Shown here: positions 21,843 through 31,111 of the stretch, piece after piece | Numbering within the stretch: the stretch's first letter is position 1 | Layout of the letters: each line of letters opens with the position of its first letter | Origin: Myroides sp. WP-1 | Lineage (GTDB): Bacteria > Bacteroidota > Bacteroidia > Flavobacteriales > Flavobacteriaceae | Direction: 5' to 3' | NCBI RefSeq assembly: GCF_014145635.1 | Contig: NZ_JACHTC010000009.1 | Location: 1-64,000 of the forward strand | Length of the DNA: 64,000 bases | Position numbers and translations under genes: made by a program | Notes under the pieces: model-generated | Told to the model about the DNA's origin: nothing | What the model saw: the letters and a program-made list of their open reading frames with translations, nothing else | Database searches by the model: none

Positions 21843-23918
21843 ATGAAATTAAGATATATACTACAATCCCCTCAGGGAATTGAAGAGCTTTTTAATAAAT
21901 ATGTAGTTGACGGTAAAATATATACAAGTGAAGATATTTCGTTTTTAGTCGACCTTGTACACATTTTTCGACCTCGAAATATAAAGAAAATTAACCGAGT
22001 TTCCATAGATTCTTTTACGTCATATTTAAAAACACACGAAGTTGAACGCTTGGCTCTAGTTGAGTATTTGAAGGATATACTTTCGAATAGACGCTTTAGT
22101 CGAATGATTTCTGATGCGGGTATTTTACAAGATTCGGATTTTTTCTATGAGGTAAAAAAAAGGTTGTGGGCAAAGGTTCTTCCCTATCAACCAGAAAAGG
22201 ATACCTATGAGTATGTGTTAAATCAAGTGTTTTATAAGCATACGGATGCCGCTTGGGTAGATTTAATTCCCGAGGAGCAATTGCTCGAGCTTTTTGATCA
22301 GCTCAATTTTCAAGATATTTTCGCTAAAGTATCCGATGAATCTGTCATGGGAGAACTTTTGAACTCTATTGGTTTGATCACGCAGCGCATGAGTGGAAGA
22401 GCAATGGAAAGCTCCATCATCAGTATGGTACCGGAATATTCTCATTTTGAAAGCCCTTTTTTGGCTTTAGAAAAGGAGTTTATGGAAGTAGCCTCTAGTA
22501 TCTTAAAAGGGAATACAAAATACCTAACGCCTAGTGATATTAATTGTAAGCAGATTAAGATCTTTCACAAGCAATGTCTTGATTTTGTAAATCAGGCATT
22601 TAAAAATAGTTCCAAGTATGGAATCTCTATTAAGGTCAATCAAAGCTTGCTTCGTTTAAGACAGCAGCTACAACGTATAGATGTACTATTGTCGCTGATT
22701 ATCATTGAAGGAGAAGATATTGAGGTTGAAAAAAAATCGAAAACGATTCGATTAGCTCGAAAGTTGATCGATTACAACTGTTATAAATACAATGTCTCGG
22801 GATTAATCAAGGAGAGTACGCAATTGATTTCCTATGAAATCACTCAACACACGGCTAAAACGGGTGAACACTATATTACCAAAACAGCGGGTGAATACTG
22901 GCATATGTTTAGAGGATCAATGGGCGCAGGTATAGTGGTTGGATTTATGTGTATACTCAAGTTGCTGGCACATAAATTGGATGCGAGTATCTTTGGTCAT
23001 GCCATGTTGTATAGTTTGAATTATGCTCTGGGATTCTGTTTAATTTATTTGTTGGGTTTTACCCTAGCAACAAAACAACCCGCTATGACCGCAGCGGCGA
23101 TTATTAAAGCCATTGAAGATGGTCAGAAACAAAATGTGGACAGTGCTGATAAGCACATTGGATTTGCCAAGCTTTTTGCTCGATTGGTGCGTTCTCAATT
23201 TATTGCTTTCATCGGAAACGTAATCTTAGCGTTTCCCATAGCACTCTTATTGATGTGGGGATTTGACTCTGCTTTTGATATCAATTTAGCGCAGAAAGAG
23301 TGGAAAGGCATGTTAATAGACGCTGATCCTATTGAGTCTAAAGCCTTGTTTCACGCAGGTATTGCTGGTGTTTTCTTGTTTTTGTCTGGAATTATTTCTG
23401 GTAATGTATCGAACAGAAATAAACACAATCGCGTGTTTTATCGCATTCAAGAACATCCTTGGTTAAAACACAATTTTGGTATTCAGCGTTCTACAAAAAT
23501 CGCCAATTGGGTAGATACAAAATGGCCTGGAATAGCATCGAATATCTGTTTCGGTTTATTTATGGGAACTTGTGGTGCAATTGGTACATTTATAGGGTTA
23601 GATATTGATATTCGACATATTACCTTTGTGAGTGGAAATATTGCTATTGGGTTTTATGGTTCTGGATTTGAAGCGCCAACGTCGTTGTTAGTTTGGGCAT
23701 TTATCGGAATGTGGTTGATCGGTTTTATGAACTTTATTGTAAGTTTTGGTTTGTCTATTTTACTTGCCTTCCGATCGAGAAATATTCCTTTCAAAGAAAC
23801 CAGAGAGCTTGCTTGGGCAGTTCTGAAATACTTCAAAAGTTTTCCGATGGAATTCTTTATACCTACAGGAGGTACTGTTGTGGAACAAACAACAGATAAA
23901 ACACAGGATAAAAAATAA
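21843..23918 (+). CDS. PF10136 family membrane protein (annotated as site-specific recombinase)
   Basis: 691-residue protein of the SpecificRecomb family (PF10136, COG4389). The first half (about 1-350) is helical and soluble. The second half has at least seven hydrophobic segments: about 360-375, 385-405, 455-480, 505-522, 560-580, 595-612 and 620-645. ISSMVPEYSHFESPFLAL near residue 195 is a family motif. No tyrosine- or serine-recombinase catalytic residues can be seen, so the database label is probably wrong and an inner-membrane role is more likely. The function is unknown. It is monocistronic. Confidence 0.75.
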   Translation: MKLRYILQSPQGIEELFNKYVVDGKIYTSEDISFLVDLVHIFRPRNIKKINRVSIDSFTSYLKTHEVERLALVEYLKDILSNRRFSRMISDAGILQDSDFFYEVKKRLWAKVLPYQPEKDTYEYVLNQVFYKHTDAAWVDLIPEEQLLELFDQLNFQDIFAKVSDESVMGELLNSIGLITQRMSGRAMESSIISMVPEYSHFESPFLALEKEFMEVASSILKGNTKYLTPSDINCKQIKIFHKQCLDFVNQAFKNSSKYGISIKVNQSLLRLRQQLQRIDVLLSLIIIEGEDIEVEKKSKTIRLARKLIDYNCYKYNVSGLIKESTQLISYEITQHTAKTGEHYITKTAGEYWHMFRGSMGAGIVVGFMCILKLLAHKLDASIFGHAMLYSLNYALGFCLIYLLGFTLATKQPAMTAAAIIKAIEDGQKQNVDSADKHIGFAKLFARLVRSQFIAFIGNVILAFPIALLLMWGFDSAFDINLAQKEWKGMLIDADPIESKALFHAGIAGVFLFLSGIISGNVSNRNKHNRVFYRIQEHPWLKHNFGIQRSTKIANWVDTKWPGIASNICFGLFMGTCGAIGTFIGLDIDIRHITFVSGNIAIGFYGSGFEAPTSLLVWAFIGMWLIGFMNFIVSFGLSILLAFRSRNIPFKETRELAWAVLKYFKSFPMEFFIPTGGTVVEQTTDKTQDKK

Positions 23919-23930
23919 ATAATAGCAAAG

Positions 23931-23962
23931 AAAAAGGAGGTTTGAAAAAACCTCCTTTTTTT
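23931..23962. terminator. Bidirectional terminator between PF10136 gene and CPA2 antiporter
   Basis: AAAAAGGAGGTTT (23931-23943) pairs perfectly with AAACCTCCTTTTT (23948-23960) around a short loop. It sits between two convergent stop codons. Confidence 0.9.
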
Positions 23963-25821
23963 TATTCTGTAGACGTTGTCGTGTCTTTTGCTTCTCTTTT
24001 GTGGCGTAAACTGTCCTTTAATAAGTTAGATTGCTGTTCAAATTCAAGTCGAGATACAGTGATATAATCTTCTAAATTATGGATGTTTTTTGCTAATTTT
24101 CTCAACGAAGCACGGTCACTACTAATAAATAGTTCACTTTGCGTTCTAGCTTCTTCATGACTTAATCCTAGTTTCTCTAGCATAATAGTTCCCACATAAA
24201 CCGCAGTAAAGAAATTTTCTCGGTATACTTCTGTAAAGCCATCTTGCAGGTATTCGTATGCATTCTTTCTGTTTTTTGCTCGAATGATCACTTCAACATC
24301 AGGGAAATTTTTGTGTAGAACTTCAACTAAGTGCTGGTTGACATCTGGCGGATCCATTGCTGCAATCACGTAATCTGCTTTTTCAACCCCAATTGATTTT
24401 AAAATATTGATTGAGGTCGCATCTCCATAATAAACATTAAAACCTAATTTTCTCAAGTGATCCACGCGTTCTGCATCATTGTCTAAGACCAAGATCGGAA
24501 TATCGTTTGCTTGTAATAAACGACCGATGGTATTTCCAAAATCTCCAAATCCAGCGATAATGATTTTTTTGTCGGCGCTAATATGTGATAGATCGTCATA
24601 AGGTTGATTATGAGTAGGAGATGAGGTTAGGCCGAGGTAAGGACTAATCCACTTTTCATTTAACAACATTAGGATCGGAGTGACCACCATAGATAAGGCT
24701 GTCGTTGCCAATAAATAATCATACCAAGTTTGATCGATGATATTGATGGTTTTTCCCAAAGCTAAAATTACAAAGGCGAATTCACCAATTTGCGATAGTA
24801 AAATAGCGAACAGGAAAGATTGATCTTTAGGGAATTTCTTCCATTTTCCGATCGCAAATAACACAATCGCTTTTATAGCCATTGATCCTAGCAACAGAGA
24901 AAGGATAATTAGGGGTTCTTTTGTAATAATTTCGAAGTTAATGGTTGATCCTACAGCGATGAAGAAAATACCGAGTAACAAGGCTTTAAAGGGTTCAATA
25001 TCACTTTCCAATTGATGTTTATAGGGGTTGTTTGCCAAAACTACACCTGCAATAAATGCTCCTAACGCCGGACTTAACCCTACTTCTTGCATTAAAAGAG
25101 ATACTCCTATAACCAATAATAAGGCAGAAGCAGTGTAAATTTCGCGTATTTGTAAGCGACCTACCGATTTAAAAAGAGGATTAACAATGTAATTTCCTAC
25201 CAAGAAAATAACTGTAATTGCTCCTAAAATAGCCATGGTTTTCATCAAAACCGGTTGACCATCAAGCATACTGCTATTCGTTGTCGAAATGGGTATTTTT
25301 TTAGATACAGCCAATAATGGAATTAACGCCATAACCGGGATTACCATGATATCTTGAAAGAGTAGCACAGCAAAACTCGATTTTCCTACATTGGATTTGT
25401 TTAGTCCTTTTTCTGAGATAGTTTGAAGGATAATCGCTGTTGACGACATGGTCACAACAAATCCGATGGTAATGGAGGTTCCTATAGTAAGTCCAATAGC
25501 AAAATAGCAAACTGCGGTTGTGATGAGTGTAGTACCCAAGGCCTGAGCAGTTCCCAATCCGATTATTTCTTTTCGAATTTTCCAAAACTCTTTAGGATCT
25601 AGTTCCAATCCTACAAGAAATAACATCATGACTACACCAAACTCTGTGGCATGCATAATATCTGCTCCATCTTTTCCGACAAACCCCAGAACAAACGGGC
25701 CAATTAAAACTCCTGCAAAAAGATATCCTAAGACGGAACCCATTCCCAGTTTTTTTGAGATAAGCACACAGATTACTGCAGCAAATAGAAAAATAAAGGC
25801 TTGTACTAAAAATTCATTCAT
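23962..25821 (-). CDS. CPA2 family monovalent cation:proton antiporter (KefB/KefC-like)
   Basis: 619-residue inner-membrane transporter. The N-terminal 390 residues form the Na+/H+-exchanger domain with about 12-13 helices (LGMGSVLGYLFAGVLIGPF, MLFLVGLELDP, FVVTMSSTAIILQ, LFQDIMVIPVM). A cytoplasmic RCK/TrkA-N domain follows at about 415-530 with the nucleotide-binding IIAGFGDFGNTIGRLL and Asp-containing VLDNDAERV. It probably exchanges K+ (or Na+) for H+ under control of NAD(H) or a ligand. The C-terminal tail is charged. A TAAATTTG -7 match lies at 25931-25938 on the minus strand, about 110 bases upstream. Confidence 0.92.
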   Translation of the reverse strand: MNEFLVQAFIFLFAAVICVLISKKLGMGSVLGYLFAGVLIGPFVLGFVGKDGADIMHATEFGVVMMLFLVGLELDPKEFWKIRKEIIGLGTAQALGTTLITTAVCYFAIGLTIGTSITIGFVVTMSSTAIILQTISEKGLNKSNVGKSSFAVLLFQDIMVIPVMALIPLLAVSKKIPISTTNSSMLDGQPVLMKTMAILGAITVIFLVGNYIVNPLFKSVGRLQIREIYTASALLLVIGVSLLMQEVGLSPALGAFIAGVVLANNPYKHQLESDIEPFKALLLGIFFIAVGSTINFEIITKEPLIILSLLLGSMAIKAIVLFAIGKWKKFPKDQSFLFAILLSQIGEFAFVILALGKTINIIDQTWYDYLLATTALSMVVTPILMLLNEKWISPYLGLTSSPTHNQPYDDLSHISADKKIIIAGFGDFGNTIGRLLQANDIPILVLDNDAERVDHLRKLGFNVYYGDATSINILKSIGVEKADYVIAAMDPPDVNQHLVEVLHKNFPDVEVIIRAKNRKNAYEYLQDGFTEVYRENFFTAVYVGTIMLEKLGLSHEEARTQSELFISSDRASLRKLAKNIHNLEDYITVSRLEFEQQSNLLKDSLRHKREAKDTTTSTE

Positions 25822-25930
25822 TTTACGCTGTAATTTTTACATTAAAACAACAAAATCAAATCTAAAAGAGCAACTAACATTTTTTAGCATAAATAAGGTA
25901 TGCTTGCTCGATAAATATTTGAAATATATA

Positions 25931-25938
25931 CAAATTTA
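25931..25938 (-). promoter_or_regulatory. Candidate -7 element of the CPA2 antiporter gene
   Basis: TAAATTTG on the minus strand, an exact TAnnTTTG match. The leader would be about 100 bases. The remaining intergenic region 25822-26043 is AT-rich and shows no reading frame. Confidence 0.4.
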
Positions 25939-26043
25939 AGGAATAGCACTTGGATATAAACAGAAAAAAGTAAAAAAAAACTCGCTTTTTTACGGTTGTA
26001 AAAACTGTTTTTTTTCGGTTATTTTGACATATTAATTGGGAAG

Positions 26044-27117
26044 ATGAGTCGAAAGATAATACATATTGATATAGATGCGTTTTACGCTTCGGTAGAACAG
26101 TTGGATAATCCCGAATTGAGGGGAAAAGCTCTTGTTGTTGGCGGAAGTAGTGAACGAGGAGTTGTTGCTGCTGCTAGTTATGAAGCTCGTCAATATGGTG
26201 TGCGTAGTGCGATGAGCGGAGTTTTGGCTCACAAAAAATGCCCTCACTTGATTTTTGTCCCTCCCCGTTTTGATCGTTACAAAGAAATTTCCAGACAAAT
26301 CCGCGCCGTATTTTATGAATACACGGATTTAGTAGAACCTCTAGCTTTAGATGAGGCTTTTTTGGATGTTACAGAAAACAAAATCGGCTGTCCGAGTGCG
26401 ACTTTAATTGCTCAAGAAATCCGACAAAAAATATTCGAACGTACACAACTTACTGCTTCGGCAGGGATTTCAATTAATAAATTTCTAGCCAAAGTCGCTA
26501 GTGATTACAATAAACCTAACGGGCAAAAGACCATTAATCCCGAAGAGGTTGAAGCTTTTTTGGAAGCTTTAGAAATAAAAAAGTTTTTCGGAATAGGCAA
26601 GAAAACAGCTGATCGCATGTATCATTTTGGTATTTTCACCGGAAGAGATTTGAAAGCAAAATCACTCGAGTTTCTAGAAGAACACTTTGGAAAAGCAGGT
26701 AAAGCGTATTATTTTATTGTCAGAGGAATACACAATTCACCCGTTAGCCCAGATCGACTCGTCAAATCTGTAGGAACAGAACGTACCTTTGATGAAAATC
26801 TAAGTTCTGAAGTTTATCTTGAAAGTAAATTGACCCATATAGTCGAAGAATTAAGCCTGCGACTGAAAAAACAAGGTCTCGCAGGAAAAACGATTACGTT
26901 AAAAATAAAATATGCCGATTTTGTACAACAAACCAGAAGTATGACATTTCCTTACTTCGTTGCGGATGCGGGAATTATTCTTGCTTGTGCCAAAGAATTG
27001 CTGTACCAAGAAAAATTGCAAAACTCAGTCCGGTTGATTGGCGTATCTTTGACGAACTTAAACAATAAAAAAGTAGCTAAAAAACCTGTAGCTGTACAGT
27101 TGCGTTTTGATTTTTAA
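26044..27117 (+). CDS. dinB: DNA polymerase IV
   Basis: 357-residue Y-family translesion polymerase. IHIDIDAFYASVEQ at residues 6-19 holds the first catalytic Asp. RSAMSGVLA near 58-66 is the YGVRSAM element. PLALDEAFLDVT near 99-110 carries the second acidic pair. HhH-type DNA-binding follows (FFGIGKKTADRMYHFGI near 181-197), then the little-finger domain. The C-terminus QLRFDF resembles a beta-clamp-binding motif. It extends mismatched or damaged ends at low fidelity. It heads an apparent operon with ldcA and yraN (gaps 17 and 9 bases). Confidence 0.96.
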   Translation: MSRKIIHIDIDAFYASVEQLDNPELRGKALVVGGSSERGVVAAASYEARQYGVRSAMSGVLAHKKCPHLIFVPPRFDRYKEISRQIRAVFYEYTDLVEPLALDEAFLDVTENKIGCPSATLIAQEIRQKIFERTQLTASAGISINKFLAKVASDYNKPNGQKTINPEEVEAFLEALEIKKFFGIGKKTADRMYHFGIFTGRDLKAKSLEFLEEHFGKAGKAYYFIVRGIHNSPVSPDRLVKSVGTERTFDENLSSEVYLESKLTHIVEELSLRLKKQGLAGKTITLKIKYADFVQQTRSMTFPYFVADAGIILACAKELLYQEKLQNSVRLIGVSLTNLNNKKVAKKPVAVQLRFDF

Positions 27118-27134
27118 GTGTAAAAACCCCTGTT

Positions 27135-28037
27135 ATGAAATATACCACACCTCCTTATTTAAAAAAAGGCGACAAAGTAGCCATCGTTTGCACGGCTAGA
27201 AAGTTTGCTGTAGAAGAAGCTCAACCTGCTATTGAATTACTCCAATCTTGGGGTTTACAAGTAGTGTTGGGAACAACAATCGGATTGGATAATTTTCAAC
27301 TTGGTGGAACGGATCAGGAAAGAGTTGACGATTTTAATGTGCAACTAAACGATCCAACAATTAAAGCGATTTGGTGTGCACGTGGCGGATATGGGACAGT
27401 TCGTATCATAGATGCTATTGATTTTACGTCATTTCTACAACATCCGAAGTGGATTATAGGATTTAGTGATGCCACTACTTTACACAGTCATGTACATAAT
27501 CTAGGCGTGACTACACTTCACGCAATCATGGCCTTTAGTGTTCCCTTAGCAAAAGAAGAATCGAAAAATTCACTGCACAGCGCATTGTTTGGTGAATCAT
27601 TGCACTATGTTATAGATCGCAATACTAAAAACCGTAACGGACAAGCCTCAGGTCAGCTAGTTGGAGGAAATTTATCTATCCTATATAGCTTACTCGGCTC
27701 GGCTTCTAGTATGGATACCAAAGGAAAAATTTTGTTCATTGAAGATCTGGATGAATACTTATATCACGTCGATCGCATGATGCAAAATCTCAAGCGAAAT
27801 GGCATGTTAAAAGACTTAGCAGGTCTTGTTGTTGGTGGAATGACGGATATGCACGATAACTCCATTCCCTTTGGCTATAATGCACAAGAAATTATTCTCG
27901 ATGTAGTAAAAGACTATGATTACCCTGTAGTATTTAATTTTCCTGCCGGACACGGCGCTTCCAATTGGGCTTTGAAAATGGGCACTATTGTTGAACTAAA
28001 AGCAGATGACAATCAGGTGACTGTCGCTTTTAGTTAA
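27135..28037 (+). CDS. ldcA: LD-carboxypeptidase (S66 family)
   Basis: 300-residue serine peptidase of family S66 that cuts the L,D bond at the end of murein tetrapeptides during peptidoglycan recycling in the cytoplasm. The nucleophile lies in IIGFSDATTLHSH near residue 111. FIEDLDEYLYHVDRM near residues 204-218 supplies the Glu. FPAGHGASNWALKMG near residue 272 supplies the His. ARGGYGTVRIID near residue 82 is the oxyanion region. Length is typical. No signal peptide is present. It is cotranscribed with dinB and yraN. Confidence 0.93.
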   Translation: MKYTTPPYLKKGDKVAIVCTARKFAVEEAQPAIELLQSWGLQVVLGTTIGLDNFQLGGTDQERVDDFNVQLNDPTIKAIWCARGGYGTVRIIDAIDFTSFLQHPKWIIGFSDATTLHSHVHNLGVTTLHAIMAFSVPLAKEESKNSLHSALFGESLHYVIDRNTKNRNGQASGQLVGGNLSILYSLLGSASSMDTKGKILFIEDLDEYLYHVDRMMQNLKRNGMLKDLAGLVVGGMTDMHDNSIPFGYNAQEIILDVVKDYDYPVVFNFPAGHGASNWALKMGTIVELKADDNQVTVAFS

Positions 28038-28046
28038 AACAAAAGG

Positions 28047-28406
28047 ATGAGTAAATCTAAAGAATTAGGAAAACTAGGGGAAAATTTAGCTGTCGATTTT
28101 TTACAAGATAAAGGCTATCGCATCATAGAGAGAAATTGGATCTATAAAAAAGCAGAAGTAGATATCATTGCAGAAGTAGATTCTTTTTTAGTATTTGTGG
28201 AAGTAAAAACGAGAAGTTCAACTGATTTTGGACGTCCTCAGGATTTTTTAAAAGCACCTCAAATCAAACGCTTAATCACCGCTGCAAATGCTTTCACAAC
28301 AAAATTTAACAGAAAAGAAGAAGTTCGATTCGATATAGTAGCTATAGGTATAAGAAAGTCTAAACCTAAAATTGAGCATATTGAACGGGCTTTTTATTGG
28401 TTTTGA
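28047..28406 (+). CDS. yraN: UPF0102/YraN family protein
   Basis: 119-residue protein of the YraN family with a restriction-endonuclease-like fold. GKLGENLAVDFLQDKGYRI at the N-terminus, then the nuclease-type pattern EVDIIAEVDSFLVFVEVKTR (Asp, Glu-x-Lys) near residues 37-56 and RFDIVAI near 100. Conservation of the PD-(D/E)XK residues suggests nucleic-acid binding or cleavage, but no activity is firmly assigned to the family. It is the last gene of the dinB operon. Confidence 0.92.
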   Translation: MSKSKELGKLGENLAVDFLQDKGYRIIERNWIYKKAEVDIIAEVDSFLVFVEVKTRSSTDFGRPQDFLKAPQIKRLITAANAFTTKFNRKEEVRFDIVAIGIRKSKPKIEHIERAFYWF

Positions 28407-28501
28407 GTAGAATATACGAGGTATTTAAAGGGTATTTTATGTTTTTGTAAGTAACTAATGACTTTTGATGTATTTACTGTAATTTTCTTATATAAAAAAA
28501 G

Positions 28502-28569
28502 TCTAAATAAAGTTTGTGGATTATTTAGAATCACTTTACATTTGTAGCGTTTTTAATAAGTCTAAATAA
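28502..28569 (+). promoter_or_regulatory. Promoter of the siderophore receptor gene with repeated TCTAAATAA half-sites
   Basis: TTTG (28513-28516), 20-base spacer, TACATTTG (28537-28544). A perfect dyad surrounds the -33 element: TCTAAATAA (28502-28510) and TTATTTAGA (28521-28529). A third half-site TCTAAATAA (28561-28569) lies just downstream of the expected transcription start. This is a likely operator for an iron-responsive repressor such as Fur; identity is inferred from the target gene type. Confidence 0.65.
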
Positions 28570-28581
28570 CACAATTTCAGA

Positions 28582-31020
28582 ATGAAGACGTATACTACCT
28601 TGTTAGTTACCATTTGTGGAGTGATGGTAAGTTTCGCTCAAGACATCACAATTAAAGGAAGAGTTGTAGATGAGGTGAATAAACCTTTGCCTTTTGCTAC
28701 TGTTGTTCTTGGTGAAGGACAAACTGCTGTTCAAACCAACGAAAATGGAGAGTTTAAGTTGAATAATGTTCAAAAAGGAAAACATGTAATGAAAGCTTCT
28801 TTTGTTGGATATTCAACCTCCCAAAGAGAAATTACTCTAGCAAAAAACGAAGAAATTGTGAACTTTCTATTGGTGGCAGATAGCCAATTGGAAAATATTA
28901 CAGTGTATGGTAGAAGTAATAAAAACGTAAAAAATCTTCAGTATATTACGCGTTTACCACTTGGATTACAAGATCAGGTTCAGTCGATTAGTATTGTTTC
29001 TGAACACGTAATTAAAGAACAAGGAGCCTTGACAATTACTGATGCAGCGCGTAACGTTGCGGGGGTAACTCAGTTTTCTACCTATGGAGGACCATCAGAA
29101 AGTATGTCAATGCGCGGATTTAGAGGAACACCCGTATTGAGAAATGGAGTTGGAATGGACTCTGACTTTAGAACAGCTTCTGCAATTGCGGATATGCAAG
29201 GTGTTGAAAGCGTTGAGGTAATCAAAGGTTCTGCTGCAGTATTGCAAGGAATTGGAAATGGTCTTGGTGCTGCTGGTGGAGTAATCAATATGGTAACTAA
29301 AACGCCAAACTTCAAAAACCACAGAGAAGTTGGATTTAGAGTTGGAAGCTACGGTCAAGTAAGACCAACTGTTGACTTTGAACAAGTATTAGATAAAAAA
29401 GAAACGGTTTCTTTCCGCTTCAACGGAGCTTATGAAAGAAATGATGGATGGAGAACCTTTGTAAATAACGAACACTTTTATATCAACCCTTCATTAACAT
29501 GGAAAATCGATAACAAAACTAAGTTAACGGTTGAAATGGATTACCTAAATGGTGATTATGTATATGATAAGGGAACGGTAAATCTAGGACCAGATTATGC
29601 AAACGAATTGTATAAAATGCCTCATAATAAATTTTTAGGTTTCAAAGGAGACTCTAAAAAGATTACAATGCAAAATTATGTAGCGCGTTTCGAAAGACAA
29701 TTGACTGAAAAATTGAGCTTTAGAACTTCGTATACTGCATCAATTTACAATGAATATGGTCGTTCTACTAACGTAACCACGGTAAAACCTAAAAAAGAAA
29801 TAGGGGATGATTGGAGCCAATATGGCGATATCAAACGCACGGTTTCTATGGGACAATCAGATGATTATAACTCTGTGTTTCAGGCAGATTTAATCGGAAA
29901 AGATATCTTTACAGGAATCCTAAAACACACGTTCCAAATTGGTTTTGATTACAGACAAACCAAAACGATTGGAGGATCTGCAGCAGGTAAAGTTTGGGGA
30001 AAAGATAAAGACGGAAATGACGCTTTAATTGATTTTAGAAGTGATATTAACGTGTTAGGACCTATCGATAATATGCTACCTGACAATATTATCTACGGAG
30101 ATATTGCAACAACAAGAACGATGTCGCCAACAATTGGTTTCATGGCACAAGATTACATTGCTATTGGAGATAAATTAAGCGCAATGTTAGGTCTTCGTTA
30201 TAGTCGTTTAAACGGGAATACAACAGAAAATGCTACAGTGGATCGTTGGAATCCAATGTTGGGATTAATTTTCAAACCACAAGAAAATATCAGTACATTC
30301 GCTTCTTATACTACGACAAGTAGCTTGAGACAATCAAATAAATTGTTACACGGAGGTGGATATGCTGGAGCATCAGATATTAAACAATTTGAGTTTGGTT
30401 TTAAATCAAACTGGTATAACGATCACTTAGGGGTAAACTTTACTTACTTTTTCATCAATCAAAGTAATTTAGTAGCGCCTTATATCAATCCTGAAACAAA
30501 CGAACAATCGAAAACAGAAAGTATCTTAGCAGGAGATCTAAAACGCAACGGGTTTGAGTTGGAAATCAACGGTAAAATCACGAATAATTTAGAAGTAATG
30601 TTAGGATATGCTAACCTATACGCTAGATATCAAGATAGCCCTCAATATGTGGATGGTTCTGCGCCAATGAATGCACCAGAACACACAGCGAATGGATGGG
30701 TAAGCTACAAGTTTGATCAAGGTACTTTAAACGGATTGTCAGTAAGTGCTGGAGTTTACTTTGTAGGCAAACGTCCGGTTAATGAATACAGCAGAACCTT
30801 AGATAATAGCCACAATACAAACGTAAACGTAAGACCATTTGACATGCCAAGCTATACAACAGTGAATGCACAAGCGGCTTATACTTACAAAAACGCTACG
30901 TTAAGTGTTTTCATGAATAATCTATTCAATGAAAGAGGATATACTTCTTACTTCAGAGGTGGATATATCAATGAAATTGCACCAAGAAACTTTGCTGCGC
31001 AATTGACGTATAGATTCTAG
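28582..31020 (+). CDS. TonB-dependent siderophore-type receptor
   Basis: 812-residue outer-membrane transporter. The signal peptide ends at about residue 19 (SFAQ). A CarboxypepD_reg-like domain covers about 22-100, a weak TonB box (ENITVYG) lies near 110, and the plug at about 130-240 has QDQVQSISIVSEHVI, ARNVAGVTQFSTYGG, SMRGFRG and VEVIKGSAAVLQG, as in the FhuE/FoxA siderophore receptors (TIGR01783-like). A barrel follows and ends in QLTYRF. The PepSY membrane gene downstream is the usual reductase-like partner in Fe-siderophore uptake. The exact siderophore is unknown. Control by iron is suggested by the half-sites in its promoter. Confidence 0.9.
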   Translation: MKTYTTLLVTICGVMVSFAQDITIKGRVVDEVNKPLPFATVVLGEGQTAVQTNENGEFKLNNVQKGKHVMKASFVGYSTSQREITLAKNEEIVNFLLVADSQLENITVYGRSNKNVKNLQYITRLPLGLQDQVQSISIVSEHVIKEQGALTITDAARNVAGVTQFSTYGGPSESMSMRGFRGTPVLRNGVGMDSDFRTASAIADMQGVESVEVIKGSAAVLQGIGNGLGAAGGVINMVTKTPNFKNHREVGFRVGSYGQVRPTVDFEQVLDKKETVSFRFNGAYERNDGWRTFVNNEHFYINPSLTWKIDNKTKLTVEMDYLNGDYVYDKGTVNLGPDYANELYKMPHNKFLGFKGDSKKITMQNYVARFERQLTEKLSFRTSYTASIYNEYGRSTNVTTVKPKKEIGDDWSQYGDIKRTVSMGQSDDYNSVFQADLIGKDIFTGILKHTFQIGFDYRQTKTIGGSAAGKVWGKDKDGNDALIDFRSDINVLGPIDNMLPDNIIYGDIATTRTMSPTIGFMAQDYIAIGDKLSAMLGLRYSRLNGNTTENATVDRWNPMLGLIFKPQENISTFASYTTTSSLRQSNKLLHGGGYAGASDIKQFEFGFKSNWYNDHLGVNFTYFFINQSNLVAPYINPETNEQSKTESILAGDLKRNGFELEINGKITNNLEVMLGYANLYARYQDSPQYVDGSAPMNAPEHTANGWVSYKFDQGTLNGLSVSAGVYFVGKRPVNEYSRTLDNSHNTNVNVRPFDMPSYTTVNAQAAYTYKNATLSVFMNNLFNERGYTSYFRGGYINEIAPRNFAAQLTYRF

Positions 31021-31062
31021 TGTTATCCTTTAATTAGTGTCATTATAATTGAAATAATAATT

Positions 31063-31096
31063 ACAAACACGGTTTTATTAGTAAAATCGTGTTTGT
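31063..31096 (+). other. Hairpin between receptor and PepSY genes
   Basis: Arms 31063-31077 and 31082-31096 pair along 15 positions with one wobble. The sequence after it has only broken T stretches, so it may attenuate or process the message between receptor and membrane gene instead of stopping it fully. The PepSY ATG starts 15 bases after it. Confidence 0.55.
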
Positions 31097-31111
31097 TCGT
31101 TTTAAATCCTC

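Noticed and set aside
21843..23918. Mobile element or integrase
   Set aside because: The family name says recombinase, but no catalytic residues, flanking repeats, attachment site at the tRNA or cargo genes are seen.
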